From Pseudomonadota bacterium (GTDB taxonomy: Bacteria; Pseudomonadota; Gammaproteobacteria; Burkholderiales; Burkholderiaceae_B): a stretch of DNA of 64,000 bases. A program made the translations under genes and the position numbers. The notes below the pieces were generated by a model. The model was not told the DNA's origin. It saw nothing but the letters and a program-made list of their open reading frames with translations, and made no database searches. Position 1 is the first letter of the stretch. Each line of letters starts with the position of its first letter. Shown piece after piece: positions 1-7,119 of this stretch. The stretch spans positions 124,001-188,000 of the forward strand of contig JAEXOO010000018.1 of NCBI GenBank assembly GCA_023439305.1. Reading direction: 5' to 3'.

Positions 1-453
1 CGAGCTCATGCACTCGCCCAGCAGACGAACTCCCGCACCGCGAGGCAGCAAGGCATCCGGTGCGCTCAGGTAGCGCCTCAATGCAGTCTCTCCAACCGAC
101 AACCTGAGCTGACGCGTAGCCGTACTGCCGGCGAATTGCCGCTCTCCCTGGCAAGCGGAGAACACGGACAGCGTTGTATAGCCCTGACGAAAGCGCAGGC
201 GTGTGCCCCCGCGTGCGACAAAGGCGGACTCCCCCGACAGCCCGAACGTGATGACCAGAGTCGGAGCACTATCCACCTGTTCGGTGGACTCGCTCAAGTC
301 CGCAACCGGGCAACAAAACGAGCGCACCAGAGCCAGGCCCTCGTCCAAAGGCAGGCGCTCGACCAGACACGCATCGGTGAATCGCAGCGGCGGCCGGCCC
401 GCCTGGCCGGGGACAACGCCGCCCTGTTCACCTGCAGCAGTTTGATCTGTCAT
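1..453 (-). CDS. AraC-family regulator, N-terminal part (runs off the window)
   Basis: An open frame runs from an ATG at 453 to the window edge (151 codons, no stop). The start is preceded by AAGGAGAT, a strong ribosome binding site. Only the N-terminal sensing half is visible; the DNA-binding domain would lie outside the window. The assignment to the PchR/YbtA-like AraC group rests on position: it is divergent from a TonB-dependent receptor across a 122-bp gap carrying a Fur box, the usual layout of siderophore-responsive AraC regulators. Such proteins bind the ferric siderophore and activate the receptor gene. The sequence shows the open frame and ribosome binding site; the family call is inference from context and general character. 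Confidence 0.65.
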   Translation of the reverse strand, partial: MTDQTAAGEQGGVVPGQAGRPPLRFTDACLVERLPLDEGLALVRSFCCPVADLSESTEQVDSAPTLVITFGLSGESAFVARGGTRLRFRQGYTTLSVFSACQGERQFAGSTATRQLRLSVGETALRRYLSAPDALLPRGAGVRLLGECMSS

Positions 454-513
454 GGCAGATCTCCTTTTTGACGCCGTTTTGCATAAGTATTGCTCCCGAA
501 TTCAGTCAATCGA

Positions 514-533
514 TCATGAGAATCATTCTCAAT
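514..533. promoter_or_regulatory. Fur box between the AraC regulator and the receptor gene
   Basis: The core GAGAAT-C-ATTCTC (518-530) is a perfect inverted repeat within ATGAGAATCATTCTCAAT, a close match to classical Fur-binding sites. It lies 43-62 bp upstream of the receptor start codon, so iron-loaded Fur should repress the receptor operon and possibly the divergent regulator. Confidence 0.85.
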
Positions 534-575
534 TATAGATAAAATTTCCCGAATAACTTATTTGGGAGGTAAGCA

Positions 576-2564
576 ATGGGATCATCCGCATTGCATCGCA
601 TGATCGCCACCTTGCTGGCGATAGGACTGGACCGCTCCGTGGCCTGGGCGCAGGAAACTGCTGAACTGCCGACAATCACGGTCACCGCCGACAAGCAGGC
701 CCAGCCCCTGGAACGTGTTCCCGCCAGTGTTTCAGCCTTCACAGGCGAGGATTTACAGGGGGCGGGCATAGACAGCCTGGCGGGCGTCGCGCAAATGACG
801 CCCGGCTTCACCTTCCAGGCCGTGGGCCAATCCGGCCTGCAATCGCCGGTCATGCGCGGCTTGACGGCCAACATCATGGGGTTCTCGTCTTCCGTTGCGC
901 TGATGGTCGACGGCGTCCCTACACTCAGAGCTCAGGGCTTCGACGACAACCTGGTGGGCATAGAACGCATCGAGATTCTGCGCGGGCCGCAGTCCACTCT
1001 GTACGGACGCAACGCTGAGGCCGGGGTGGTCAATATCGTCACGCGCAAGCCGGGAAACGATCCCTATGCCCTGCTTTCCGCCGATCTGGGCAGCCGCGGC
1101 AAGCGCGCTCTGCGAGTCGACCTGAGTCATGCCCTGGTTCAGGACACCTTGTATATGGGCGTGGCGGGCGAACTTTTCCGTCAGGACGGATTTATGGACA
1201 ATACCTTCTCGGGCAGCAAGGAAGATGACCGCAAACGACGTAATGGGCGAGTCGCGCTGCGCTGGACGCCCTCAAACAGGACCGACGCCACGCTGCGCTA
1301 TTCCGAGCGGGCCTATCGTGATGAAGGCTCGGTCTGGGGCTCGGTTTCGGCGCCGCGCAACACGGTCCAGTCCGGCACACCGAGCTGGAACCATGCCACC
1401 GCACGCACTTTGTCGCTTGATGTCGAACACGAAATCAAGCCGGGGCTGCGCCTGCATTCGATCACTGCCCGCAATGACTACACGGATCGCATCCTCCAGG
1501 ACATGGACTTCATGCCGGCCGACATCGTGCATGTGGGCCGCGACCACCAATTCCGGACGGTCTCGCAGGAATTGCGCCTGGACGGCCGTCTGGGCGACGC
1601 GCAGTGGCTGGCAGGGTTGTATCTGGACCGCGACGACAACGACTTGAGCTTCGGACAGAAGATTCCAGCCGGCGCCTCGAACACCTCGGCCACGCAGCAG
1701 GGACACTCGACAGCGCTGTTCACGCATTGGACTGTGCCGCTGGCAGACCGATGGACCGTCACCGCCGGCGCCCGCATCGAGCGCAATGACATCCGTTTCA
1801 CACTGGCCGGCGAAGAACGCCAGTCGCGCACCTGGACCCGCATGACGCCCAAGCTGGCGGTTCAGTATGCCTGGTCGCCCCATGCACTGGCCTATGCCAA
1901 TCTGAGCGGCGGATTCCGCGCGGGCGGATTCAATGCGTTCGCCCCGCAAGCCTACAGGCAGTACGAGCCCGAACGGGTGTTGTCGCTGGAACTGGGTGTC
2001 AAGGGACGGCTGCTGAGCCAGCGCCTGGGCTACCGCGCCGCCCTGTACGCCATGGACGTGCATGACATGCAAGTGCAACAGACGGGAGCACCCGGGCAGA
2101 TGTTCCTGAGCAATGCCGCATCGGCACGCCCTGTCGGGCTGGAAGCCGAACTCCACTATATATTTGGCGACGGCTGGCAGGGGCAAGCTGCGCTGGCGCT
2201 CAACCGCACCCGTTTCCGGCAATTTCAGGACGGCGGCAATGACTACGCCCATAAGCAGGCGCCGTTGGCGCCCGACTTGACGGGCTACCTGGGGCTGCGT
2301 TACGACGCCCCGCAAGGCTGGTACGCCCAGGCGCGGCTGCATGGCGCCAGCAAGATCTATCTGGACGCCGCCAATCAGTTCGGTCGGCCAGGATACGGGG
2401 TGATCAATTTGTCAGCGGGATACACGATGGGCAGCACTGAACTGTCCTTCTATGTCGAGAATGCCGCCGACAAGCAATACGACACCTACGGCTTCAACAA
2501 CGGCATCGTCACAATCTACAGCCCGCCGCGCGAATGGGGCGTGCGCCTGTCATGGCGACTGTAG
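576..2564 (+). CDS. TonB-dependent siderophore receptor (FyuA-like)
   Basis: Outer-membrane receptor of 662 residues that imports a ferric siderophore using TonB energy. The N-terminus has a signal peptide ending near residue 26 (AWA-Q), although the hydrophobic stretch is unusually interrupted by D-R. A TonB-box-like stretch (TITVTA) follows at about 32-37, then the plug domain (ERIEILRGPQSTLYGRNAEAG region) and a long beta-barrel ending in an aromatic/charged C-terminus (GVRLSWRL). Overall architecture resembles the pesticin/yersiniabactin receptor FyuA and related TonB receptors. The start at 576 has GGGAGG 7 bp upstream; an in-frame ATG at 600 is possible. It is the first gene of an operon with a methyltransferase and an MFS permease, behind a Fur box. 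The substrate cannot be read from the sequence. Confidence 0.9.
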   Translation: MGSSALHRMIATLLAIGLDRSVAWAQETAELPTITVTADKQAQPLERVPASVSAFTGEDLQGAGIDSLAGVAQMTPGFTFQAVGQSGLQSPVMRGLTANIMGFSSSVALMVDGVPTLRAQGFDDNLVGIERIEILRGPQSTLYGRNAEAGVVNIVTRKPGNDPYALLSADLGSRGKRALRVDLSHALVQDTLYMGVAGELFRQDGFMDNTFSGSKEDDRKRRNGRVALRWTPSNRTDATLRYSERAYRDEGSVWGSVSAPRNTVQSGTPSWNHATARTLSLDVEHEIKPGLRLHSITARNDYTDRILQDMDFMPADIVHVGRDHQFRTVSQELRLDGRLGDAQWLAGLYLDRDDNDLSFGQKIPAGASNTSATQQGHSTALFTHWTVPLADRWTVTAGARIERNDIRFTLAGEERQSRTWTRMTPKLAVQYAWSPHALAYANLSGGFRAGGFNAFAPQAYRQYEPERVLSLELGVKGRLLSQRLGYRAALYAMDVHDMQVQQTGAPGQMFLSNAASARPVGLEAELHYIFGDGWQGQAALALNRTRFRQFQDGGNDYAHKQAPLAPDLTGYLGLRYDAPQGWYAQARLHGASKIYLDAANQFGRPGYGVINLSAGYTMGSTELSFYVENAADKQYDTYGFNNGIVTIYSPPREWGVRLSWRL

Positions 2565-2596
2565 GCATCGACGACCGAAACAACAAGGCATGCATC

Positions 2597-3289
2597 ATGA
2601 CCACATTGCAAAATACCGCCGCACAGCTGCGCTGCCCCACCGGCGAACAAGCGCTCGATACCGCACAGAAAATGAACCGAACCCATGGCCCGCTCATCCG
2701 GCAGTGCATCGAACTCATGCGCATCGCGCCTGGAGACCGGGTCCTGGAAACCGGGACTGGAAACGGCGCCTTCGCCCACGAGATCGTCGCCCGTCAAGAG
2801 CACGTTTTCTACACAGGCCTAGACTGGTCCACGGACATGATCGTGCAAGCGCGAGAAAACCAGGCTGCGCTGATCGAGAGTGGGTTCGCCGAATTCACAG
2901 TGGCTGACTCCGCATCGATTCCCTTTCAGACGCATGGCTTTGACAAAGCGTTGACAGTGCACACGATTTACTTCTGGGACGACCCACGCGTACACCTGGC
3001 CGAACTGGCCCGCGTGCTCAAACCAGGGGGATTGCTCTGCCTGGCTTTCGCCGATCGGGAGTTCGCCGAAAAAATAGCGTTCGGCCGCATGGGATTCACA
3101 CTCTATGCCGCTCAAGAGGCCGCAGCCTTGCTGGAGACTTGCGGCTTTGTCGTCCAGGATGTGCAACGCGTCACTGAAACCGCTCAGACCGAGGATGGTG
3201 AAACAACGGCCAAACTGCTGAACATCATCCTGGCCTGCACCCGGTCCGACGCGTACGTCGGGAACACGCCTTCGGGCGAGGCGGATTGA
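2597..3289 (+). CDS. Class I SAM-dependent methyltransferase
   Basis: Protein of 230 residues with a Rossmann-fold methyltransferase core. Motif I is LETGTGNGAF at residues 50-59; a later segment (LARVLKPGG) matches the usual post-motif helix and strand of UbiE/Methyltransf_11 proteins. I chose the ATG at 2597 (AAGG 8 bp upstream); an in-frame ATG at 2534 would overlap the receptor by about 30 bp and add 21 poorly conserved-looking residues. It sits between the TonB receptor and the permease with almost no spacing, so it is co-transcribed under iron control. The substrate is unknown. A methyltransferase inside a siderophore uptake operon that has no synthesis genes nearby is unusual; it could modify the siderophore or its degradation product, but that is inference. 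Confidence 0.8.
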   Translation: MTTLQNTAAQLRCPTGEQALDTAQKMNRTHGPLIRQCIELMRIAPGDRVLETGTGNGAFAHEIVARQEHVFYTGLDWSTDMIVQARENQAALIESGFAEFTVADSASIPFQTHGFDKALTVHTIYFWDDPRVHLAELARVLKPGGLLCLAFADREFAEKIAFGRMGFTLYAAQEAAALLETCGFVVQDVQRVTETAQTEDGETTAKLLNIILACTRSDAYVGNTPSGEAD

Positions 3290-3290
3290 C

Positions 3291-4514
3291 ATGAGCCGCC
3301 CTTTTCTGCGCCACGTACAGTTCGGCCTGATCAACTTCGCCCTGACGGCCCCAGGCATCTATTTATGGGTTGGCCTGCCTCTGGTCATGCGTCAGCACGG
3401 CTGGTCGGGTACAGAAATCGGATTGTTCCAACTGGCCGGCCTGCCCGCTGTATTCAAGCTGTTTCTGGCCTTGCCGGTCCAGCACTGGCGACCCCGGCGC
3501 AGACCGCATGTCGGCTGGGCTTGGCTGACGGGCGGCGGCTATTTCTCGGCGCTGTTGACCTTGGCGGCACTGGAGGCCGGCGCCGACAAAATGCTGCTGT
3601 TCGCCGTGACACTGGCAGCCTCACTGTTCGCCAGCTGGGCGGATATCCCTGTCAACGCGCTGGCCATCCGCCTGTTTCCGCCGACAGAGCGACCATTGGC
3701 GGGCAGTGTCCGTTCTGCCGCCACCTTTGCCGGAGCCATCGTCGGGGGAGGCGTCATGCTGCTGGTGGAGCAGGCGCTGGGCTGGTCGGCGCCTTTTCTG
3801 ATGCTGGCGGGCTGCCTGGGTCTGGCGCTGGCGCTGCTGGGCCTTGTTCAGGAGCGGGATGCGGAGCCGGACATCGGATCGGTAGCCCCTCTGGCAAGCT
3901 GGGAGGGCTATTTCCGTCAGACGGATGCCAAGATATGGGCCGTACTGCTGCTGATCTACTATCCCCCCGTGGCGGTGGCCTGGATTTATCTCAAGCCGCT
4001 ACTGCTGGATCAGGGCTTTGCCGCCAACAGCGTGGCCTGGATCGCCGGGATAGGCGCCAGCGTGCTGGGCGCGCTGAGCAGCCTGGCCACCGGATTTCTG
4101 CCGCGCAGACGACTGGCCTCGACCTTGCCCCTGTCCGCGGCGGCCAACATCCTGGCCGTCGCGCTGCTGGCCGGCGCTGCCGCAGCGGGTTCACAAGCGG
4201 CGCTGCTGACGGCGACCGCATTGCTCGCGCTTGCCATCGGCGTGGCCTCGTCGCTGGCCTTCACCCTGATGATGGAGTTTTCACGCAGCGGGCGGCAGGC
4301 GGTCGATTACGGCCTGCAATCTAGCCTCTTCACATTGGGCCGCATTGTCGCCGCCGCCTTGGCCGGCCAGCTCATCGATCGTCTCGGGTATCCGGGCATG
4401 CTGGCGGCCTTTTCCATTCTGGCGCTGGCGGCCTGCCTATTGATCGCCGCAAACCGCCGTGTCGACGGCGTGCTTGCCGCCAAACACCCTGCCGAACAGG
4501 ACTCCGCAGCCTGA
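3291..4514 (+). CDS. MFS siderophore permease, RhtX/FptX-like
   Basis: Inner-membrane protein of 407 residues with about 12 hydrophobic segments. The beginning (LINFALTAPGIYLWVGLPLV, then TEIGLFQLAGLP) resembles the AmpG/RhtX/FptX branch of the major facilitator superfamily, whose members carry ferric siderophores such as rhizobactin or pyochelin across the inner membrane without an ABC transporter. It starts 2 bp after the methyltransferase stop and ends just before a hairpin terminator. Together with the Fur box and TonB receptor, this makes a complete two-membrane uptake route. The siderophore specificity cannot be told. Confidence 0.75.
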   Translation: MSRPFLRHVQFGLINFALTAPGIYLWVGLPLVMRQHGWSGTEIGLFQLAGLPAVFKLFLALPVQHWRPRRRPHVGWAWLTGGGYFSALLTLAALEAGADKMLLFAVTLAASLFASWADIPVNALAIRLFPPTERPLAGSVRSAATFAGAIVGGGVMLLVEQALGWSAPFLMLAGCLGLALALLGLVQERDAEPDIGSVAPLASWEGYFRQTDAKIWAVLLLIYYPPVAVAWIYLKPLLLDQGFAANSVAWIAGIGASVLGALSSLATGFLPRRRLASTLPLSAAANILAVALLAGAAAAGSQAALLTATALLALAIGVASSLAFTLMMEFSRSGRQAVDYGLQSSLFTLGRIVAAALAGQLIDRLGYPGMLAAFSILALAACLLIAANRRVDGVLAAKHPAEQDSAA

Positions 4515-4519
4515 ACAGT

Positions 4520-4554
4520 ACAAAGCCCCTCATGCAGGGCATGAGGGGCTTTGT
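4520..4554. terminator. Bidirectional hairpin terminator
   Basis: A perfect 16-bp inverted repeat (ACAAAGCCCCTCATGC and its complement) with a 3-nt AGG loop lies between the convergent permease gene and pyrB. The U-tract is weak, but the stem is long and GC-rich and can serve both strands. Confidence 0.75.
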
Positions 4555-4582
4555 AGATACTGATCGAACAACTGCGCTGAAC

Positions 4583-5878
4583 TCAGTACATGCCGTGGAA
4601 CACCGCGTCGTCGGGGCCCACGTGTGAAGGCGGATTCCAGGTCACGTCACGCATCGAGTGCTGAACCAGGGTCTCTACCCCCAGCAATATCGCAAATATA
4701 GCCATGCGCACAGGGATCCCGTTGTCGGCCTGGCGGAAAATAGCCAGGCGTGGATCGTGGTTCAGGTCCACGCTCAGGTCATGGGCGCCTTCGCGGCTGT
4801 CGCGCGGCAGCGGGTGCATGACAATGACATCCGGACCGCAAAACTGGTCGATGATGGCTTTGTTCACCTGGAAGTCGGCCGTGTAACTGTCTTCTTGGCC
4901 TTCCTGGAAACGCTCTTTCTGCACACGGGTTGCATAGATCACGTCCGCGCCAGGCAGGCCTTTTTCCAGCGAATGGGTCTGTTCAATGACATGATTGCCC
5001 TGCTTGGCCACCTGCTGCACGATGTCCTCGGGCATTTCCAGGCCGGGAGGCGAAATCAATGTGAACTTCAGGCCGCGGTACATGCCCAGCAGCTTGATCA
5101 GGGAGTGTACAGTGCGGCCATAGCGCAGATCGCCCACCAAGGCGATATGGGCGCCGTCCAGCAGCTTGCCCAAGCGGGAAAACTCCGTGCTGATGGTGTA
5201 CAAGTCCAGCAAGGCCTGGCTGGGATGCTCGCCCGCGCCATCGCCGCCATTGACGACGGGAATGTTGGTCGCGCGGGCAAACTCTGCCACCGAACCTTGC
5301 TCGGGATGGCGAATCACCATAGCGTCGACATAGCCGCTCATCACCCGGCTGGTATCGTAAATGGATTCGCCCTTGGCCATGGACGAGAACGTAAAGCCCG
5401 TTGTGTCGCAGACGGATCCGCCCAGGCGGCAGAATGCGGAGCCGAAGCTGACGCGGGTGCGGGTCGAGGCCTCGAAGAACAGATTGCCCAGCACAGCGCC
5501 TTCCAGCACGCGCGATACTTTCTGGCGGCGAGCGATAGGCTGCATGATATCGGCCAGGCTGCACAGCTCTTCCACCGTTTCCCGGGTGAACTGCTCCACC
5601 GACAGCAACTGATGCTTGCCACCGACGGCAATGCGATCGCGCAGCGGGCCGGACTGTGCGCTTTGCGCATATTTGTTCAACAGCGCTTCGTTTTCGACGA
5701 TTTCAGTGACAAAACGCTGCACCACTTCCGGCATGGCGCGCGATTCCAGCGAACCCTCCGGCAAGAGCCAGGTATCCAAGGCACGGCGCTTGACGCCGAT
5801 ACGGGCGGCGAACACGTCGCGGGTCAGGTTCAGGCGACGCATCGCGTCACGCAAAAAGACTTGTTGGGAAACAGCCAT
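4583..5878 (-). CDS. pyrB: Aspartate carbamoyltransferase with N-terminal HTH extension
   Basis: Protein of 431 residues catalysing carbamoyl phosphate + aspartate to carbamoyl aspartate, the committed step of pyrimidine synthesis. The carbamoyl-phosphate loop STRTR is at residues 138-142; HPSQALLDLYT and VMHPLPR are also present. The usual catalytic chain is about 310 residues. Here about 85 extra N-terminal residues contain an XRE-like helix-turn-helix (roughly residues 9-40: recognition-type segments TRDVFAARIGV and KRRALDTWLLP). I recall long PyrB forms of this size in Burkholderiales, but the role of the extension is not known to me. A perfect palindrome lies 19-39 bp upstream of the start codon, where an autoregulator would bind. 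No pyrC-like partner is adjacent. Confidence 0.92.
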   Translation of the reverse strand: MAVSQQVFLRDAMRRLNLTRDVFAARIGVKRRALDTWLLPEGSLESRAMPEVVQRFVTEIVENEALLNKYAQSAQSGPLRDRIAVGGKHQLLSVEQFTRETVEELCSLADIMQPIARRQKVSRVLEGAVLGNLFFEASTRTRVSFGSAFCRLGGSVCDTTGFTFSSMAKGESIYDTSRVMSGYVDAMVIRHPEQGSVAEFARATNIPVVNGGDGAGEHPSQALLDLYTISTEFSRLGKLLDGAHIALVGDLRYGRTVHSLIKLLGMYRGLKFTLISPPGLEMPEDIVQQVAKQGNHVIEQTHSLEKGLPGADVIYATRVQKERFQEGQEDSYTADFQVNKAIIDQFCGPDVIVMHPLPRDSREGAHDLSVDLNHDPRLAIFRQADNGIPVRMAIFAILLGVETLVQHSMRDVTWNPPSHVGPDDAVFHGMY

Positions 5879-5896
5879 GGTTGCTCTCGCTAGATA

Positions 5897-5917
5897 AATA
5901 TACGCAATGCGTATATT
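5897..5917. promoter_or_regulatory. Perfect palindrome upstream of pyrB (candidate operator)
   Basis: Ten-bp arms AATATACGCA and TGCGTATATT flank a single central A. The site lies just upstream of the pyrB start in a 122-bp gap with no other gene. It has no U-tract, so it looks like a protein-binding site rather than a terminator. The protein that binds is unknown; the HTH on PyrB itself is a candidate. Confidence 0.7.
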
Positions 5918-6000
5918 CTAAAACCGAGCATGAGGAAATGGCGAGCACGAAAAGCGGCATTTGCAAAAAATACAACGCCGACGGCAAGCAGACTCGGGGA

Positions 6001-6456
6001 TCAGAGACGCCAGTGCTGCGGCACCATGCGCGGCAGGGCCATATCGTCCGGAAACAGCGAGCTGCCATCATCCTGAGGCAGGGAGTTGATCCAGTCGCTA
6101 TGCTGGTACGCAAAGCTGGCGACGCCCAAGGTGCCCCATAGTCCCACCAGGAAAACCGCCAGGCTCAAGGCCAGAAAAAAGGCGGAACAGAATGCAGGGA
6201 TCCAGGCCCAGCGCCGCCCTGCCGAAGACAGGTGCCAGGCGGCTGTCCAGTGGCTCCAGCACAGCGCCAGAAAAGCGCACACCAGACCAATCATGAATAC
6301 CAGCAAGGGCAATCGCAGCCATTCTGGCGTGAACAATGAATTGAGCACGCCGCTGGCCATCAGCATGATGACCAGCAGCGCGACGCCATGCAAGGTCGCC
6401 AGGACCCGGAAAGAAAGCACATAAAAAGCGACGTTGCTGGGCAATCCGGGTTTCAT
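6001..6456 (-). CDS. Hypothetical inner-membrane protein
   Basis: A 151-residue protein with three to four hydrophobic segments (about residues 10-35, 45-67, 85-113) and a hydrophilic C-terminal tail of about 35 residues. I recognise no family. It starts 12 bp after the stop of the SecD-head-like lipoprotein, so the two are probably co-transcribed. No strong ribosome binding site is seen, which suggests translational coupling to the lipoprotein gene. A function in envelope biology is only a guess from the neighbours. Confidence 0.6.
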   Translation of the reverse strand: MKPGLPSNVAFYVLSFRVLATLHGVALLVIMLMASGVLNSLFTPEWLRLPLLVFMIGLVCAFLALCWSHWTAAWHLSSAGRRWAWIPAFCSAFFLALSLAVFLVGLWGTLGVASFAYQHSDWINSLPQDDGSSLFPDDMALPRMVPQHWRL

Positions 6457-6468
6457 GGCGGGTCTTTA

Positions 6469-7047
6469 TCAGTTGGCTTTCTGAGTCGCAGGCGTTGCCT
6501 GCTGTCCGGCGATCGCCCGGGCTGCCGCCATGGCGTTGGCTTCCGTCCCCACCATGAAGATCAGACGGCCATCCTTGACCGGATTGCTGTAGCCGGGAGC
6601 CGCCAGCATGGTATCGCCGACCACGAGGGCCAGGCGTTTATTGGGATATTGCGTGGTGACCTGAAGCAGACGCTGGGCCGCTTCGGGCGTGAGGTTTAGC
6701 GCCAGCAGACCTTCTTTGCTGTCGTTGGTGCCCGCCTGCACCCCGGTCAGGTCGTTACGCATGATCACAGCACGAGGATTCACATACAAGGCGCCATTAG
6801 GCTGCACATCCACTCGGGCCCAGCCTTCTTGAGGCTGCGTATCGGCCAGGAAGACCTGAACCGGAGCCACTTGCTGCTGCTGTTCGCTCGGCGAGGCGGC
6901 CGGCGCACTGGCTGCGGGGGCTTGAGCCGTCGTCGTGCTGGACGAGCCAGCCTGATCAGCCGGTTTTTGCTGGGCCGTCTGGCAAGCTGCCAGCGCCACC
7001 AGACCGACAGGAGCCAGGAATCGAGCGAGCGTGCGTAGTTTCATCAT
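6469..7047 (-). CDS. Lipoprotein with SecD P1-head-like domain
   Basis: A 192-residue predicted lipoprotein: signal peptide with lipobox L19-A-A-C22, then a Gln/Ala/Ser-rich linker (about 25-75), then a globular domain. The C-terminal part (LTPEAAQRLLQVTTQYPNKR, followed by LALVVGDTMLAAP and a closing GTEANAMAAARAIAG) has the pattern of the SecDF P1-head fold (TPEGA ... KRLAIVLDGKVISAP ... EA..LA), which in SecD contacts exported proteins. The first of two adjacent ATGs (7047) is chosen; AGGGGGG lies upstream. It sits downstream of pbpC in a run of envelope genes. That the domain is SecD-head-like is my reading of the pattern; the role is unknown. Confidence 0.7.
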   Translation of the reverse strand: MMKLRTLARFLAPVGLVALAACQTAQQKPADQAGSSSTTTAQAPAASAPAASPSEQQQQVAPVQVFLADTQPQEGWARVDVQPNGALYVNPRAVIMRNDLTGVQAGTNDSKEGLLALNLTPEAAQRLLQVTTQYPNKRLALVVGDTMLAAPGYSNPVKDGRLIFMVGTEANAMAAARAIAGQQATPATQKAN

Positions 7048-7119
7048 GTTGAAGGTCCCCCCTCTGTGCAAAATTTCGATATGACTTGCAGTTTAGCAGT
7101 CATGTAACAATGATAGCGG

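Noticed and set aside
5881..6141. Open frame on plus spanning the pyrB palindrome
   Set aside because: TTG start without ribosome binding site, overlaps the membrane-protein gene antisense, and composition is random.
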